The notes beneath the pieces are model-generated. The model made no database searches. It worked only from the letters and a program-made list of their open reading frames with translations, and was not told where the DNA came from. Positions 1-6,469 of a stretch of DNA of 10,521 nucleotides are shown here, in pieces (within the stretch, counting starts at the first letter, position 1; each line of letters begins with the position of its first letter). Made by a program: the position numbers and the translations under genes. The stretch lies in NCBI GenBank assembly GCA_008501785.1, contig QQUD01000628.1, positions 1-10,521 of the forward strand, written 5' to 3'. The DNA comes from Chloroflexota bacterium. Its GTDB lineage: Bacteria; Chloroflexota; Anaerolineae; Promineifilales; Promineifilaceae.

Positions 1-3000
1 AAAATATAAGGTGTATAAAAACGATCTTTACCAATGCGCAACTGTTTCCGTTCGTCCAATTCATAGTTGATGAAGACATGCGGCTCAGTATGCGCGTCGG
101 GGCGATCGGCACGATCATGACGGTGCAAACGGCCAATGCGCTGCAAAAGCAAGTCAATCGGGGCCAAATCAGAGACCATCAAATCAAAATCAATATCCAG
201 GCTTTGTTCCAAAACTTGTGTGCCAATTACAATCCCTTTCGGTGGGCGATTGGCGGCATCTTTGCCATACTTTTCCAAAATCTCTTCCTCAATCTGCTGC
301 CTATCAGCCAACGGGAAACGCGCATGAAGCAAGGTGCAATCTATATCGTCTGGCGCAATTTCTAACAGCGCCTGGAAGGTGCGCTGGGCGCGTTCTACGG
401 TGTTTGCGATCCAGCAGATACAGCCGCCTTTTCCAGCTTGCTGCAACAGCCAGGATGCCTTGCTTGACCAATCCTCTTCGGCAAAGTGCAGAGTGTGGAG
501 GTGAATTTGTTTGTTTTCGTTTGTGGCGGCTGGGGTGTCTGTGTAAACAGATGCTCCCGACACGGTGAGCAAATATGGATACGCATCCGTATGTTCTAGC
601 ATTGCTTTGCCGCCACTGTATTTTTCGGCCAACCATTGTCGTTTATTGAGCGGCAAGGTAGCTGATAACAACACCACAGACGTTCCCAACGCGGCTAACC
701 ATTCCAGCATACGACCGATAATGGTAGTCATATAGGTGTCATAAGCATGCACCTCATCCAAAATCACTACCTTTCCGGCCAATCCGATAAGGCGTAAGGC
801 ATTATGTTTCACATTCAGCGCCGCCAACTCTGCCTGATCCACTGTCCCCACGCCAAAGGGAGCCAACAGCGATTTCTTCTTTGGCTCAAACCAGGTCAGT
901 GCTGGATGTGGCTCACCATCACCATTGTCCATTGGGGTAATGTGTAAATCGTCTTTCATCAAAAACGCCTGCCCATGAACTAGCTGCACCAAATCGGGCG
1001 GTAGCTTCAATCTGTCTTGCAAATGTTCTTGCAATCGTTTGTACATGGCGTTGCTAGTGGCTGTTGTTGGCAGGGCAATATACATTTCATCGGTTCCCTG
1101 CGCCTGGGCAATGCGACGCGCCAACGTAAGGGCGGCTTCCGTTTTGCCTTCTCCGGTGGGTGCTTCGATAATGGTGAGGGTAGGTTCGGTGAGCAGGGGG
1201 TGGGGGATATCGTCGATAGCTGTTTGTAACGGCCGTGGCTGCCAGCCAAATAGTTCTGTAAATGCAGCCGGAGCACAGCTGATGGCGGGGACAAAAAAGC
1301 CTGCGCTTTCTACCCGCTCTCGCGCTTTCTGGCGGCTAATTGAGAGATAATCCAACAGCGGCGTGTCTGGTTTGGGCTTGAAATAAGTTTCATCAGACCC
1401 CAACCAATCGCATAAAATCGTAAACCCGTTTAACGCCGCAATCGCGGCGGAGACATTTTCAGGAGTTGGCCAGGTAAGCGGTTTGTTGAGCAACAAACAA
1501 TTTTCTAAAACAGTGACAGCTTGCTGACGCAGTGCATCCCACTCCATTGGTTCATGGAGGGTCGCTTGCAGCTGCCTTTTGCGCGTGTCTAATTGTTGAT
1601 ATTTGCCATGATGACCTGAAACCATTTCCAAGAATGCATTTTTTAAATTACGTGGTAACTGCTTTGCCCAATCCATCTCCTTTAAGGCCATGTTTCCCAT
1701 GATGGTGTGATGCAATTCTTTGTGGTCGATGCTGTAACGGCCGAAATCGAATTTTGCGGTTTCTAATCGCTGCTTTTGGGCATCATTTTGTGCCTGAAAG
1801 GGGACAGATATTTTGCCGATGTCGTGCAATGCGATGAACCAGGGCAGCCACTCATGCAAAGTGGCAGGGTCGGCGTTTAAGGCGTGTCCTAAAACGTGCC
1901 GCCATCGGGGGGTAGCACGACTGCTCAATAGCTGCTGCGACACGTGAGCAACATCAAGCATGTGATACAAAGCCGGGTGGAAGATGGCTGGATTTTTAGA
2001 CGTTTTACCCCATAGTTGTAACAATCGTGTCTCACCATTTGTCACTTGAGAGGATAGTCGGTATTTTTTTACCGCCCTGCGCAAATTGTCAACTATCTCT
2101 TCTTTCATCTCTTTTGGCGCTAAGACCTCTACATCGCTTCCCCAACCACGTACCCATGACAACATCTCCTTCCATTCTGCAATTTCGGCTTGCCATATGC
2201 AGCCGCCACCGGGCAAATCTTGAATGGTTTGTTCGGGGTGCCATATGGTTTCTCTCACATAGGGGGTCACGTAAGGTGTGAATTGCAGCCTTACAGTCAC
2301 CGGCTCATTGTCACTGTTCCAAATGCCCCATGCATGATGAAGCATGGCGTGACTGTCGAAAGCTGTTTCTGACTCAATTGGTTCTGTGGTGACGGTGACA
2401 TGCTCAATACGAGATAGTTTGAAAGTAGTGATACCCTGGTGGAAGTCGCTGTAACCAATCAGGTAAACACCATCTCCCCAAACGGCTGGCTCTAATTGCA
2501 GCGGCGTAACCATGTATTCACGGGTTTTTTTAGCGTGGGGTACACGATGTTTGATACGTAAGCGCCGGCCATTCATCCACCCATTCATTATTTCGCGCAA
2601 ATTATGTGCCTGACGTTCGTCTTGTTCTTGATCAAGTACGACTTTTGCTGCATGCACCATTTTAGCGATAAGGGGTTTGTGCAGGGCATTGGCTAATTTT
2701 TCTAAAGCGGAAGCGACATCTTTTTGTCCTGTTTTGGTATGCTGCTGTAAACGACGACCACCAATGTATAGAGCTAGTGTTTCAGGTGGTGTTAATTTGA
2801 TATGGGCGATGTAGGCCGTGCGGTCAATGCGATGACGGCCGTTTTCACTAATAAATGGAATGCCCATCTTTGCTTCCATTACTTGGGTGCGAATTCTCCA
2901 TACATTTTCTCTGCCTGTTTCAACTCTGTCAGCCATATCCCGGTCAGACCAGGCACGATCCAGATACAATCGTTCCATTTGATCAATCAATGCATGACGG

Positions 3001-3020
3001 TTTCTTTCAGAAGAAGACAT
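1..3020 (-). CDS. cas3: WYL-domain regulator fused to CRISPR-associated nuclease/helicase Cas3 (3' end outside window)
   Basis: Reading the minus strand codon by codon from the ATG at 3020-3018 gives one frame without a stop to the window edge (1006 residues seen). Start chosen because AGGAG lies six bases upstream. Residues 1-60 are an N-terminal HTH-like region, about 150-210 a WYL core (VYLIGYS, Y186, then FKLSRIEH), and about 290-302 the C-terminal WYL extension (GSDVEVLAP). After Y320, the Cas3 part begins at about 332 (LLQLWGKT). HD nuclease: H353 and H359 (HMLDVAH), H399-D400 (LHDIGK), H470-H471 (SGHHG), D538 (CDWLGSD). Helicase: Walker A PTGEGKT (K626), DEVH 755-758, SATLP 786-790, TQVLEQSLDIDFD, QRIGRLHR 960-967. 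Known role of the family: Cas3 nicks and degrades target DNA recruited by Cascade; motif wording is closest to type I-E. The regulator half normally occurs as a separate gene; the join looks seamless. All catalytic motifs are intact. The C-terminal Cas3 domain is off the window. Confidence 0.95.
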   Translation of the reverse strand, partial: MSSSERNRHALIDQMERLYLDRAWSDRDMADRVETGRENVWRIRTQVMEAKMGIPFISENGRHRIDRTAYIAHIKLTPPETLALYIGGRRLQQHTKTGQKDVASALEKLANALHKPLIAKMVHAAKVVLDQEQDERQAHNLREIMNGWMNGRRLRIKHRVPHAKKTREYMVTPLQLEPAVWGDGVYLIGYSDFHQGITTFKLSRIEHVTVTTEPIESETAFDSHAMLHHAWGIWNSDNEPVTVRLQFTPYVTPYVRETIWHPEQTIQDLPGGGCIWQAEIAEWKEMLSWVRGWGSDVEVLAPKEMKEEIVDNLRRAVKKYRLSSQVTNGETRLLQLWGKTSKNPAIFHPALYHMLDVAHVSQQLLSSRATPRWRHVLGHALNADPATLHEWLPWFIALHDIGKISVPFQAQNDAQKQRLETAKFDFGRYSIDHKELHHTIMGNMALKEMDWAKQLPRNLKNAFLEMVSGHHGKYQQLDTRKRQLQATLHEPMEWDALRQQAVTVLENCLLLNKPLTWPTPENVSAAIAALNGFTILCDWLGSDETYFKPKPDTPLLDYLSISRQKARERVESAGFFVPAISCAPAAFTELFGWQPRPLQTAIDDIPHPLLTEPTLTIIEAPTGEGKTEAALTLARRIAQAQGTDEMYIALPTTATSNAMYKRLQEHLQDRLKLPPDLVQLVHGQAFLMKDDLHITPMDNGDGEPHPALTWFEPKKKSLLAPFGVGTVDQAELAALNVKHNALRLIGLAGKVVILDEVHAYDTYMTTIIGRMLEWLAALGTSVVLLSATLPLNKRQWLAEKYSGGKAMLEHTDAYPYLLTVSGASVYTDTPAATNENKQIHLHTLHFAEEDWSSKASWLLQQAGKGGCICWIANTVERAQRTFQALLEIAPDDIDCTLLHARFPLADRQQIEEEILEKYGKDAANRPPKGIVIGTQVLEQSLDIDFDLMVSDLAPIDLLLQRIGRLHRHDRADRPDAHTEPHVFINYELDERKQLRIGKDRFYTPYI

Positions 3021-3083
3021 TGAAAACTCCTGTATTTCTTTTTGTATTGGGTTTGTTATTTAGCTTAGCACCTGACGCGCATA

Positions 3084-3092
3084 ATCATACCA
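3084..3092 (-). promoter_or_regulatory. Extended -10 promoter element for the WYL-Cas3 gene
   Basis: On the minus strand the bases read TGGTATGAT, a TGn extended -10 followed by TATGAT (5 of 6 to TATAAT). There is no good -35 at the usual distance, which is typical of extended -10 promoters. A start point would fall near 3077, giving a leader of roughly 57 bases with the AGGAG ribosome site before the ATG at 3020. Prediction from sequence only. Confidence 0.45.
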
Positions 3093-3098
3093 TATTTG

Positions 3099-3148
3099 GT
3101 TGCCGAATAACGCCACTTTTTTGAAAATTTGTTGATGAATTTGGCAAC
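3099..3148. promoter_or_regulatory. Pair of inverted half-sites GTTGCC ... GGCAAC around the WYL-Cas3 promoter
   Basis: GTTGCC at 3099-3104 and GGCAAC at 3143-3148 are inverted copies whose starts lie 44 bases apart, about four helical turns. They are the same half-site that forms the tight inverted repeat at 3405-3423 upstream of the neighbouring small gene. The 3099 copy falls just upstream of the extended -10; the 3143 copy is by the stop codon of the upstream gene. Plausible operator for the WYL-Cas3 regulator half or for the small winged-helix protein; not proven. Confidence 0.4.
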
Positions 3149-3151
3149 GAT

Positions 3152-3358
3152 TTATTTACGGCGACCAAACCAGCGTATACGGCCGTTATCATCTTCCATA
3201 AGTAAATCCCCACGGTTTTCGAGCTGAGGTAGGGATCGAATGACGGACTTGTTATCACGTCCCAATTTTTGTGCAAACCACCCAGCTTTTTGATCAGGGT
3301 TTTCCATAATAACTTCACGCAAGTTGTCTAATTGTTGATGATCTGTTTTTCTTGCCAT
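3152..3358 (-). CDS. Small winged-helix-like DNA-binding protein (68 aa)
   Basis: The ATG at 3358 is preceded by AAGGAG six bases upstream, which favours it over the in-frame ATG at 3424 (90 aa). The leader GGAGTTTGCAATG differs by one base from that of the WYL-Cas3 gene 131 bp downstream. The protein has an N-terminal charged helix (LREVIMENPDQ), a probable recognition-helix segment (WFAQKLGRDNKSVIRSLPQLE) and a wing-like hairpin ending DDNGRIRWFGRRK, with a basic C-terminus. This resembles a one-domain winged helix without any sensor. No named family recognised. Position directly before the cas gene, the shared leader and the palindrome in its own upstream region suggest an autoregulated co-regulator of the CRISPR gene (inference). 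An alternative is a small nucleic-acid-binding accessory factor. Confidence 0.75.
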   Translation of the reverse strand: MARKTDHQQLDNLREVIMENPDQKAGWFAQKLGRDNKSVIRSLPQLENRGDLLMEDDNGRIRWFGRRK

Positions 3359-3404
3359 TGCAAACTCCTTGTGTCTGAGATTTGCTGGCAAGATAAACGG
3401 CCGT

Positions 3405-3423
3405 TGTTGCCTTGATGGCAACA
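3405..3423. promoter_or_regulatory. Perfect inverted repeat TGTTGCC-N5-GGCAACA, probable operator
   Basis: Seven-base perfect arms (3405-3411 and 3417-3423) around TTGAT. It lies 46 bases upstream of the start codon of the small winged-helix gene and just downstream of that gene's best promoter candidate, where a bound dimer would block transcription. The half-site recurs at 3099-3104 and 3143-3148. It directly adjoins a copy of the iterated palindrome AACGGCCGTT (3396-3405). Confidence 0.5.
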
Positions 3424-3430
3424 CTTTTAT

Positions 3431-3460
3431 TTTCTATCGCAAATATTTGTTCATTGTCAG
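3431..3460 (-). promoter_or_regulatory. Candidate sigma-70-type promoter for the small winged-helix gene
   Basis: On the minus strand CTGACA (3460-3455; 5 of 6 to TTGACA) is followed after 18 bases by TAGAAA (3436-3431; 4 of 6 to TATAAT). The inverted repeat at 3405-3423 would then lie just downstream of the start point. The match is moderate and the region is AT-rich, so chance similarity is possible. Confidence 0.3.
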
Positions 3461-3660
3461 TTTTTTGTCAGGTAATGCACAAGATATGATCAAAAACTCC
3501 ATATACAATCAAATGGACGCGACCCCAATTTTTAGTCTCTTGCCCAACAGGTCGTGATCAGACTCCGTATTGGAAAATAAAACTGAATAATATTTACATT
3601 GTTGTTCTGGTCTTTACTGTTAGGTGAAGACATTGCCCTTGCTTTGTTTTTCGCGATTGT
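3461..3660. other. Divergent intergenic region without a recognised gene
   Basis: About 200 AT-rich bases between the minus-strand CRISPR genes and the plus-strand surface-protein gene. It must carry the plus-strand gene's promoter, but no -35/-10 pair stands out. The open frames here are short and lack ribosome sites. No repeat, tRNA or CRISPR unit was seen. Confidence 0.5.
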
Positions 3661-3662
3661 AT

Positions 3663-3668
3663 GGGAGG
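3663..3668 (+). promoter_or_regulatory. Ribosome binding site GGGAGG that fixes the start at 3676
   Basis: GGGAGG ends seven bases before the ATG at 3676. It lies inside what would be the first codons if the upstream in-frame ATG at 3661 were used, and that ATG has no purine-rich site of its own. The downstream ATG is therefore the likely start. Confidence 0.7.
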
Positions 3669-3675
3669 ATTTGTG

Positions 3676-5304
3676 ATGCCTTTGTTTCCGGATGCCGTAA
3701 TGTATTTTCTTGCAATCTGCACGGGTGTTATTTGCCCAATATTGCTAGAAATTACTGTAGCAAAAACAGAATTTGTTGAAAAATTATTGGATAAATTTAG
3801 CGTATTGAAGTGGAAAAACCATGTCGTTCCGGTTGTTTGCTTGATCATCTTGATACTGTTTATCAATGATTATGTGGCGTTGCGTTCACAGCAAAATGAG
3901 GGAGTGAAAACGGCCGTTACCCAACCTTCATCTATTTCTGTAGACAAATCAATCAATATTAATGAAAGCGTTACAAACACTTCTTACGATGATCATTCAA
4001 CCGACAACTATATTTTTAACCCAGGACCTGAATGTTCATCACCAGCAGAAAGTAATGATATGGATAATAATCGAGAATGCAGCAGTGATGATGAGCTGCC
4101 AGACGATGAGATTGTGGTAGTCGTTTCAACAACAGAACCACCTCTGCCAACATTTTCTCCTACACCTGAACCGACGAACACACCAACAAACACACCATCA
4201 CCCACTCCAACCCAGACACCTGTGACGCTGCCAACAAACACACCAACAACATTGCCAATTGAATCACCCACATTGACGCCAACCCCTGATAATGAAGTGC
4301 TGGAAGTTGACATTGATGCAGATTGTCATGGATGGGTTATTAATGATGTGGCAACTTTCCCCGAAAATGCTGATATTACTTACGTCCCTTCTAAAGAAGG
4401 CAATTGGTCAAGAGCTTATCGCTTTCGTGTTCGAGTCTTTGCAAGTTTTTCTAGTGGTGTAGTTAAAATAAGGGAATATAGTAAACAAAGATATTGTATT
4501 GAACCAACGCCAATGCCATCTCCGACTGAAGACGCCCCTCCAACACCGACGACAACCGATAGCATCTCTACACCACAGCCTACCAGTACCACTGAGCCAA
4601 TTTTAACAGTAACGGCAGTTGCTTCGGTAACAGTAGATGCTGCACCAACAGTAGCTGCCTCAGCAACAGCACAACCACCTATGGCAACGCAGACACCAGC
4701 ACCAATCGGTACAACGCCATCACCAACGCCGACAGCCGTGCCGCCTACGTCAACTGCTGCACCGCCTACGCCAACTGCTGCACTGCCTACGCCGACAGCC
4801 ATGCCGCCTACTGCCGCACCGCCTACGCCAACTGCCGCACCGCTTACGCCGACTGCTATGCCCCCTGTTGTGTTTGGAAGTTGTCCGGCGGAATCATCCG
4901 CTGCTAGTGAGATGATCGTGCATCTGTTTGGGAGAACTAACTTTGTTCGGTCTGATTTAGGGCTAAGTGATGCACAACTTGCTCCTGTTGTGGTTGAAAT
5001 TCCTCCTGGAACTTATCAAGTTATACTCGGAAGTTATGATGAACATGTGCCATCAGATGTTGGTTCCCAACCTCGTGAAGAGTGGTACTTGCAACTACTA
5101 AATGCAACTGATGTGCAAATTGCAGAAACTTCGGCAATTCGTGATATTCCAGATGATGTGAATGAAATTGTGGAAATCGTTGATGAGCAATTGGTTTTAA
5201 CAGATACCGTGTCTGTGGTGGTGGCCCAACATGCAGCCTTTGGGGATGCTACAAATGCAAATAGTGTCTTTCCCGATTGCGCCATCTTCCAACGAGTTCC
5301 TTAA
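3676..5304 (+). CDS. Membrane-anchored surface protein with Pro/Thr-rich linkers and two Cys-bounded domains
   Basis: Unrecognised protein of 542 residues (start at 3676 set by GGGAGG). Membrane segments at about 8-28 and 50-67 enclose a Lys-rich loop (31-49), which predicts N-terminus out, loop in the cytoplasm and the long C-terminal part outside. Then come an acidic spacer, a first linker (about 155-204) of SPTP/TNTP repeats, a small domain (about 207-275) bounded by C217 and C274, a second long linker (about 276-397) ending in seven-residue repeats of the PPTPTAA type, and a C-terminal domain (398-542) bounded by C403 and C535. The Cys pairs could form disulphides in an extracellular setting. 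The linkers are the stalk type common in Chloroflexota envelope proteins. No catalytic motif is visible. It lies next to a CRISPR gene but divergently, so no shared role can be claimed. It contains one copy of AACGGCCGTT (3909-3918). Confidence 0.85.
   Translation: MPLFPDAVMYFLAICTGVICPILLEITVAKTEFVEKLLDKFSVLKWKNHVVPVVCLIILILFINDYVALRSQQNEGVKTAVTQPSSISVDKSININESVTNTSYDDHSTDNYIFNPGPECSSPAESNDMDNNRECSSDDELPDDEIVVVVSTTEPPLPTFSPTPEPTNTPTNTPSPTPTQTPVTLPTNTPTTLPIESPTLTPTPDNEVLEVDIDADCHGWVINDVATFPENADITYVPSKEGNWSRAYRFRVRVFASFSSGVVKIREYSKQRYCIEPTPMPSPTEDAPPTPTTTDSISTPQPTSTTEPILTVTAVASVTVDAAPTVAASATAQPPMATQTPAPIGTTPSPTPTAVPPTSTAAPPTPTAALPTPTAMPPTAAPPTPTAAPLTPTAMPPVVFGSCPAESSAASEMIVHLFGRTNFVRSDLGLSDAQLAPVVVEIPPGTYQVILGSYDEHVPSDVGSQPREEWYLQLLNATDVQIAETSAIRDIPDDVNEIVEIVDEQLVLTDTVSVVVAQHAAFGDATNANSVFPDCAIFQRVP
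4735..4866 (+). repeat. 21-bp tandem repeat encoding a Pro/Thr/Ala linker
   Basis: About six and a half imperfect copies of a unit coding for seven residues: AVPPTST, AAPPTPT, AALPTPT, AMPPT (two codons shorter), AAPPTPT, AAPLTPT, AMPP. The core CCGCCTACGCCAACTGC is largely conserved at DNA level, so the array probably arose by slippage and may vary in length between strains. Confidence 0.85.
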
Positions 5305-5312
5305 AGAGAATG

Positions 5313-5357
5313 TGACACGGATAAAAATGGGTTGGACGGATAAGAAAACCCGTGTCA
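5313..5357. terminator. Inverted repeat TGACACGG ... CCGTGTCA after the surface-protein gene
   Basis: Eight-base perfect arms (5313-5320, 5350-5357) with a 29-base loop, starting nine bases past the stop codon. The loop holds a second ACGGAT (5336-5341) that can pair with ATCCGT (5357-5362), giving an alternative fold. There is no T-run directly after it; it may assist the stronger terminator downstream. Confidence 0.4.
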
Positions 5358-5382
5358 TCCGTTCAGTACATATTCAATATCA

Positions 5383-5421
5383 AAAAAGCCTTGCACGAAG
5401 ACAATTCGGGCAGGGCTTTTT
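5383..5421. terminator. Bidirectional intrinsic terminator between convergent genes
   Basis: Arms AAAAAGCCTTGC (5383-5394) and GCAGGGCTTTTT (5410-5421) pair with a single G-T wobble. The loop holds a further CGAA/TTCG pairing. The A-run on one side and T-run on the other make it work on both strands, as expected between the plus-strand gene ending at 5304 and the minus-strand gene ending at 5440. Confidence 0.85.
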
Positions 5422-5439
5422 GGTAAAAGGTTAATGAAT

Positions 5440-6435
5440 TTAATCCGCTAAAATTGACTCAATTTGTACCAGCTGATCATCTGAAAAGGCCAAATTATCT
5501 AATGCGGTGACGGCTTCTTCCACATGTCGAATTTTACTGGCTCCAATCAGGGCAGAGGTCATTTGTGGATGGCGCAGTACCCAGGCAATCGCCATTTGGG
5601 CCATGCTTTGGTTACGCGTTATTGCTAATTCGTTGAGCTGCTGCACCTTGGCATTGCGTTCCTGACTAACCTTATCTCCCCAATGCAGCTCGTCTTTGTA
5701 TTTGGCTCCTCGTGAATCTTCTGGCATCCCTTGCAAATATTTGTCAGTGAGGATGCCTTGTGCCAATGGTGAAAATCCAATGCAGCCGATTCCTTCATCC
5801 TGCAATGTGTCGAGCAGTCCGTCCTCAATCCAGCGGTCGAACATGTTGTATCGGGGCTGATGGATGAGGCAGGGTGTACCTAAATCGCGTAGAATGGCCG
5901 CTGCTTGTTTGGTTTGTTCTGGGCTATAGGTGGAGATGCCTGCGTAAAGTGCGCGTCCACTGCGCACAATGTAGTCGAGTGCGCCCATTGTTTCTTCGAG
6001 TGGTGTATCTGGGTCAAAGCGGTGGCTGTAGAAGATGTCTACGTAGTCTAGCCCCATCCGTTTTAAGCTTTGATCCAGGCTGGCGACCAGATATTTGCGG
6101 GACCCCCATTCTCCATAAGGCCCGGGCCACATGAGATAGCCTGCTTTGCTGGAGATTACGAGTTCATCCCGGTAGGAAGCCAGGTCTTTGGCTAAAATGC
6201 GGCCAAAGTTTTCTTCGGCAGAGCCAGGGGGTGGGCCATAGTTATTGGCAAGGTCAAAATGGGTGATGCCTAAATCGAATGCGCGATGGACGAGAGAACG
6301 GCCGTTTTCAAAAAAATCCACCCCACCAAAATTGTACCAAAGCCCCAGCGTAATCGCTGGCAGCTTTAACCCACTGCGCCCACTGCGCCGATACTGCATC
6401 GAATCATAACGAGAATCATCAGGTAAATAGGTCAT
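5440..6435 (-). CDS. gpr: Aldo/keto reductase, L-glyceraldehyde-3-phosphate reductase (YghZ/Gpr) type
   Basis: 331 residues, close to the 346 of E. coli YghZ/Gpr, an NADPH-dependent cytoplasmic (beta/alpha)8 reductase that reduces L-glyceraldehyde 3-phosphate and detoxifies aldehydes such as methylglyoxal. The catalytic tetrad is visible: D61 and Y66 in HFDLANNYGPPPGSAEENFG, K97 in VISSKAGY, H138 in YSHRFDPDTP. Family signatures MWPGPYG, GSRKYL, SLDQSLKRMGLDYVDIFY and GFSPLAQGILTDKYL are present, as is the C-terminal cofactor-binding SALIGASK. The ATG at 6435 has GGAGG seven bases upstream. It starts 34 bp after the sugar kinase gene in the same direction and ends at the bidirectional terminator, so it is probably the last gene of the unit. 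In this context the substrate may be a sugar-derived aldehyde (inference). Confidence 0.93.
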   Translation of the reverse strand: MTYLPDDSRYDSMQYRRSGRSGLKLPAITLGLWYNFGGVDFFENGRSLVHRAFDLGITHFDLANNYGPPPGSAEENFGRILAKDLASYRDELVISSKAGYLMWPGPYGEWGSRKYLVASLDQSLKRMGLDYVDIFYSHRFDPDTPLEETMGALDYIVRSGRALYAGISTYSPEQTKQAAAILRDLGTPCLIHQPRYNMFDRWIEDGLLDTLQDEGIGCIGFSPLAQGILTDKYLQGMPEDSRGAKYKDELHWGDKVSQERNAKVQQLNELAITRNQSMAQMAIAWVLRHPQMTSALIGASKIRHVEEAVTALDNLAFSDDQLVQIESILAD

Positions 6436-6469
6436 GTACTTTCCTCCACGAAAGTTGTAATTTTTTCCG

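Noticed and set aside
304..1350. Short open frames on both strands (for example 304-636 minus, 1007-1294 minus, 1039-1350 plus)
   Set aside because: They lie in other frames across the Cas3 coding sequence, lack ribosome sites and show no protein-like composition.
2027..3124. Plus-strand open frames of 60-89 residues
   Set aside because: Antisense to the WYL-Cas3 gene, whose translation gives recognisable domains throughout.
3404..3424. Phage attachment site or transposon end
   Set aside because: The inverted repeat is short, has no target duplication, and no integrase or transposase is nearby; an operator explains it better.
1..3460. Possible CRISPR array or other cas genes next to Cas3
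   Set aside because: No regularly spaced direct repeats of 25-40 bases are present anywhere in the window, and no Cascade, cas1 or cas2 text was found. They may lie to the left.
3369..3557. Plus-strand 62-residue open frame starting in the winged-helix leader
   Set aside because: No ribosome site, and it overlaps the probable operator and promoter of the divergent gene.
4416..4802. Minus-strand 128-residue Val/Gly-rich open frame
   Set aside because: It is the antisense reading of the Pro/Thr repeat region of the surface protein.
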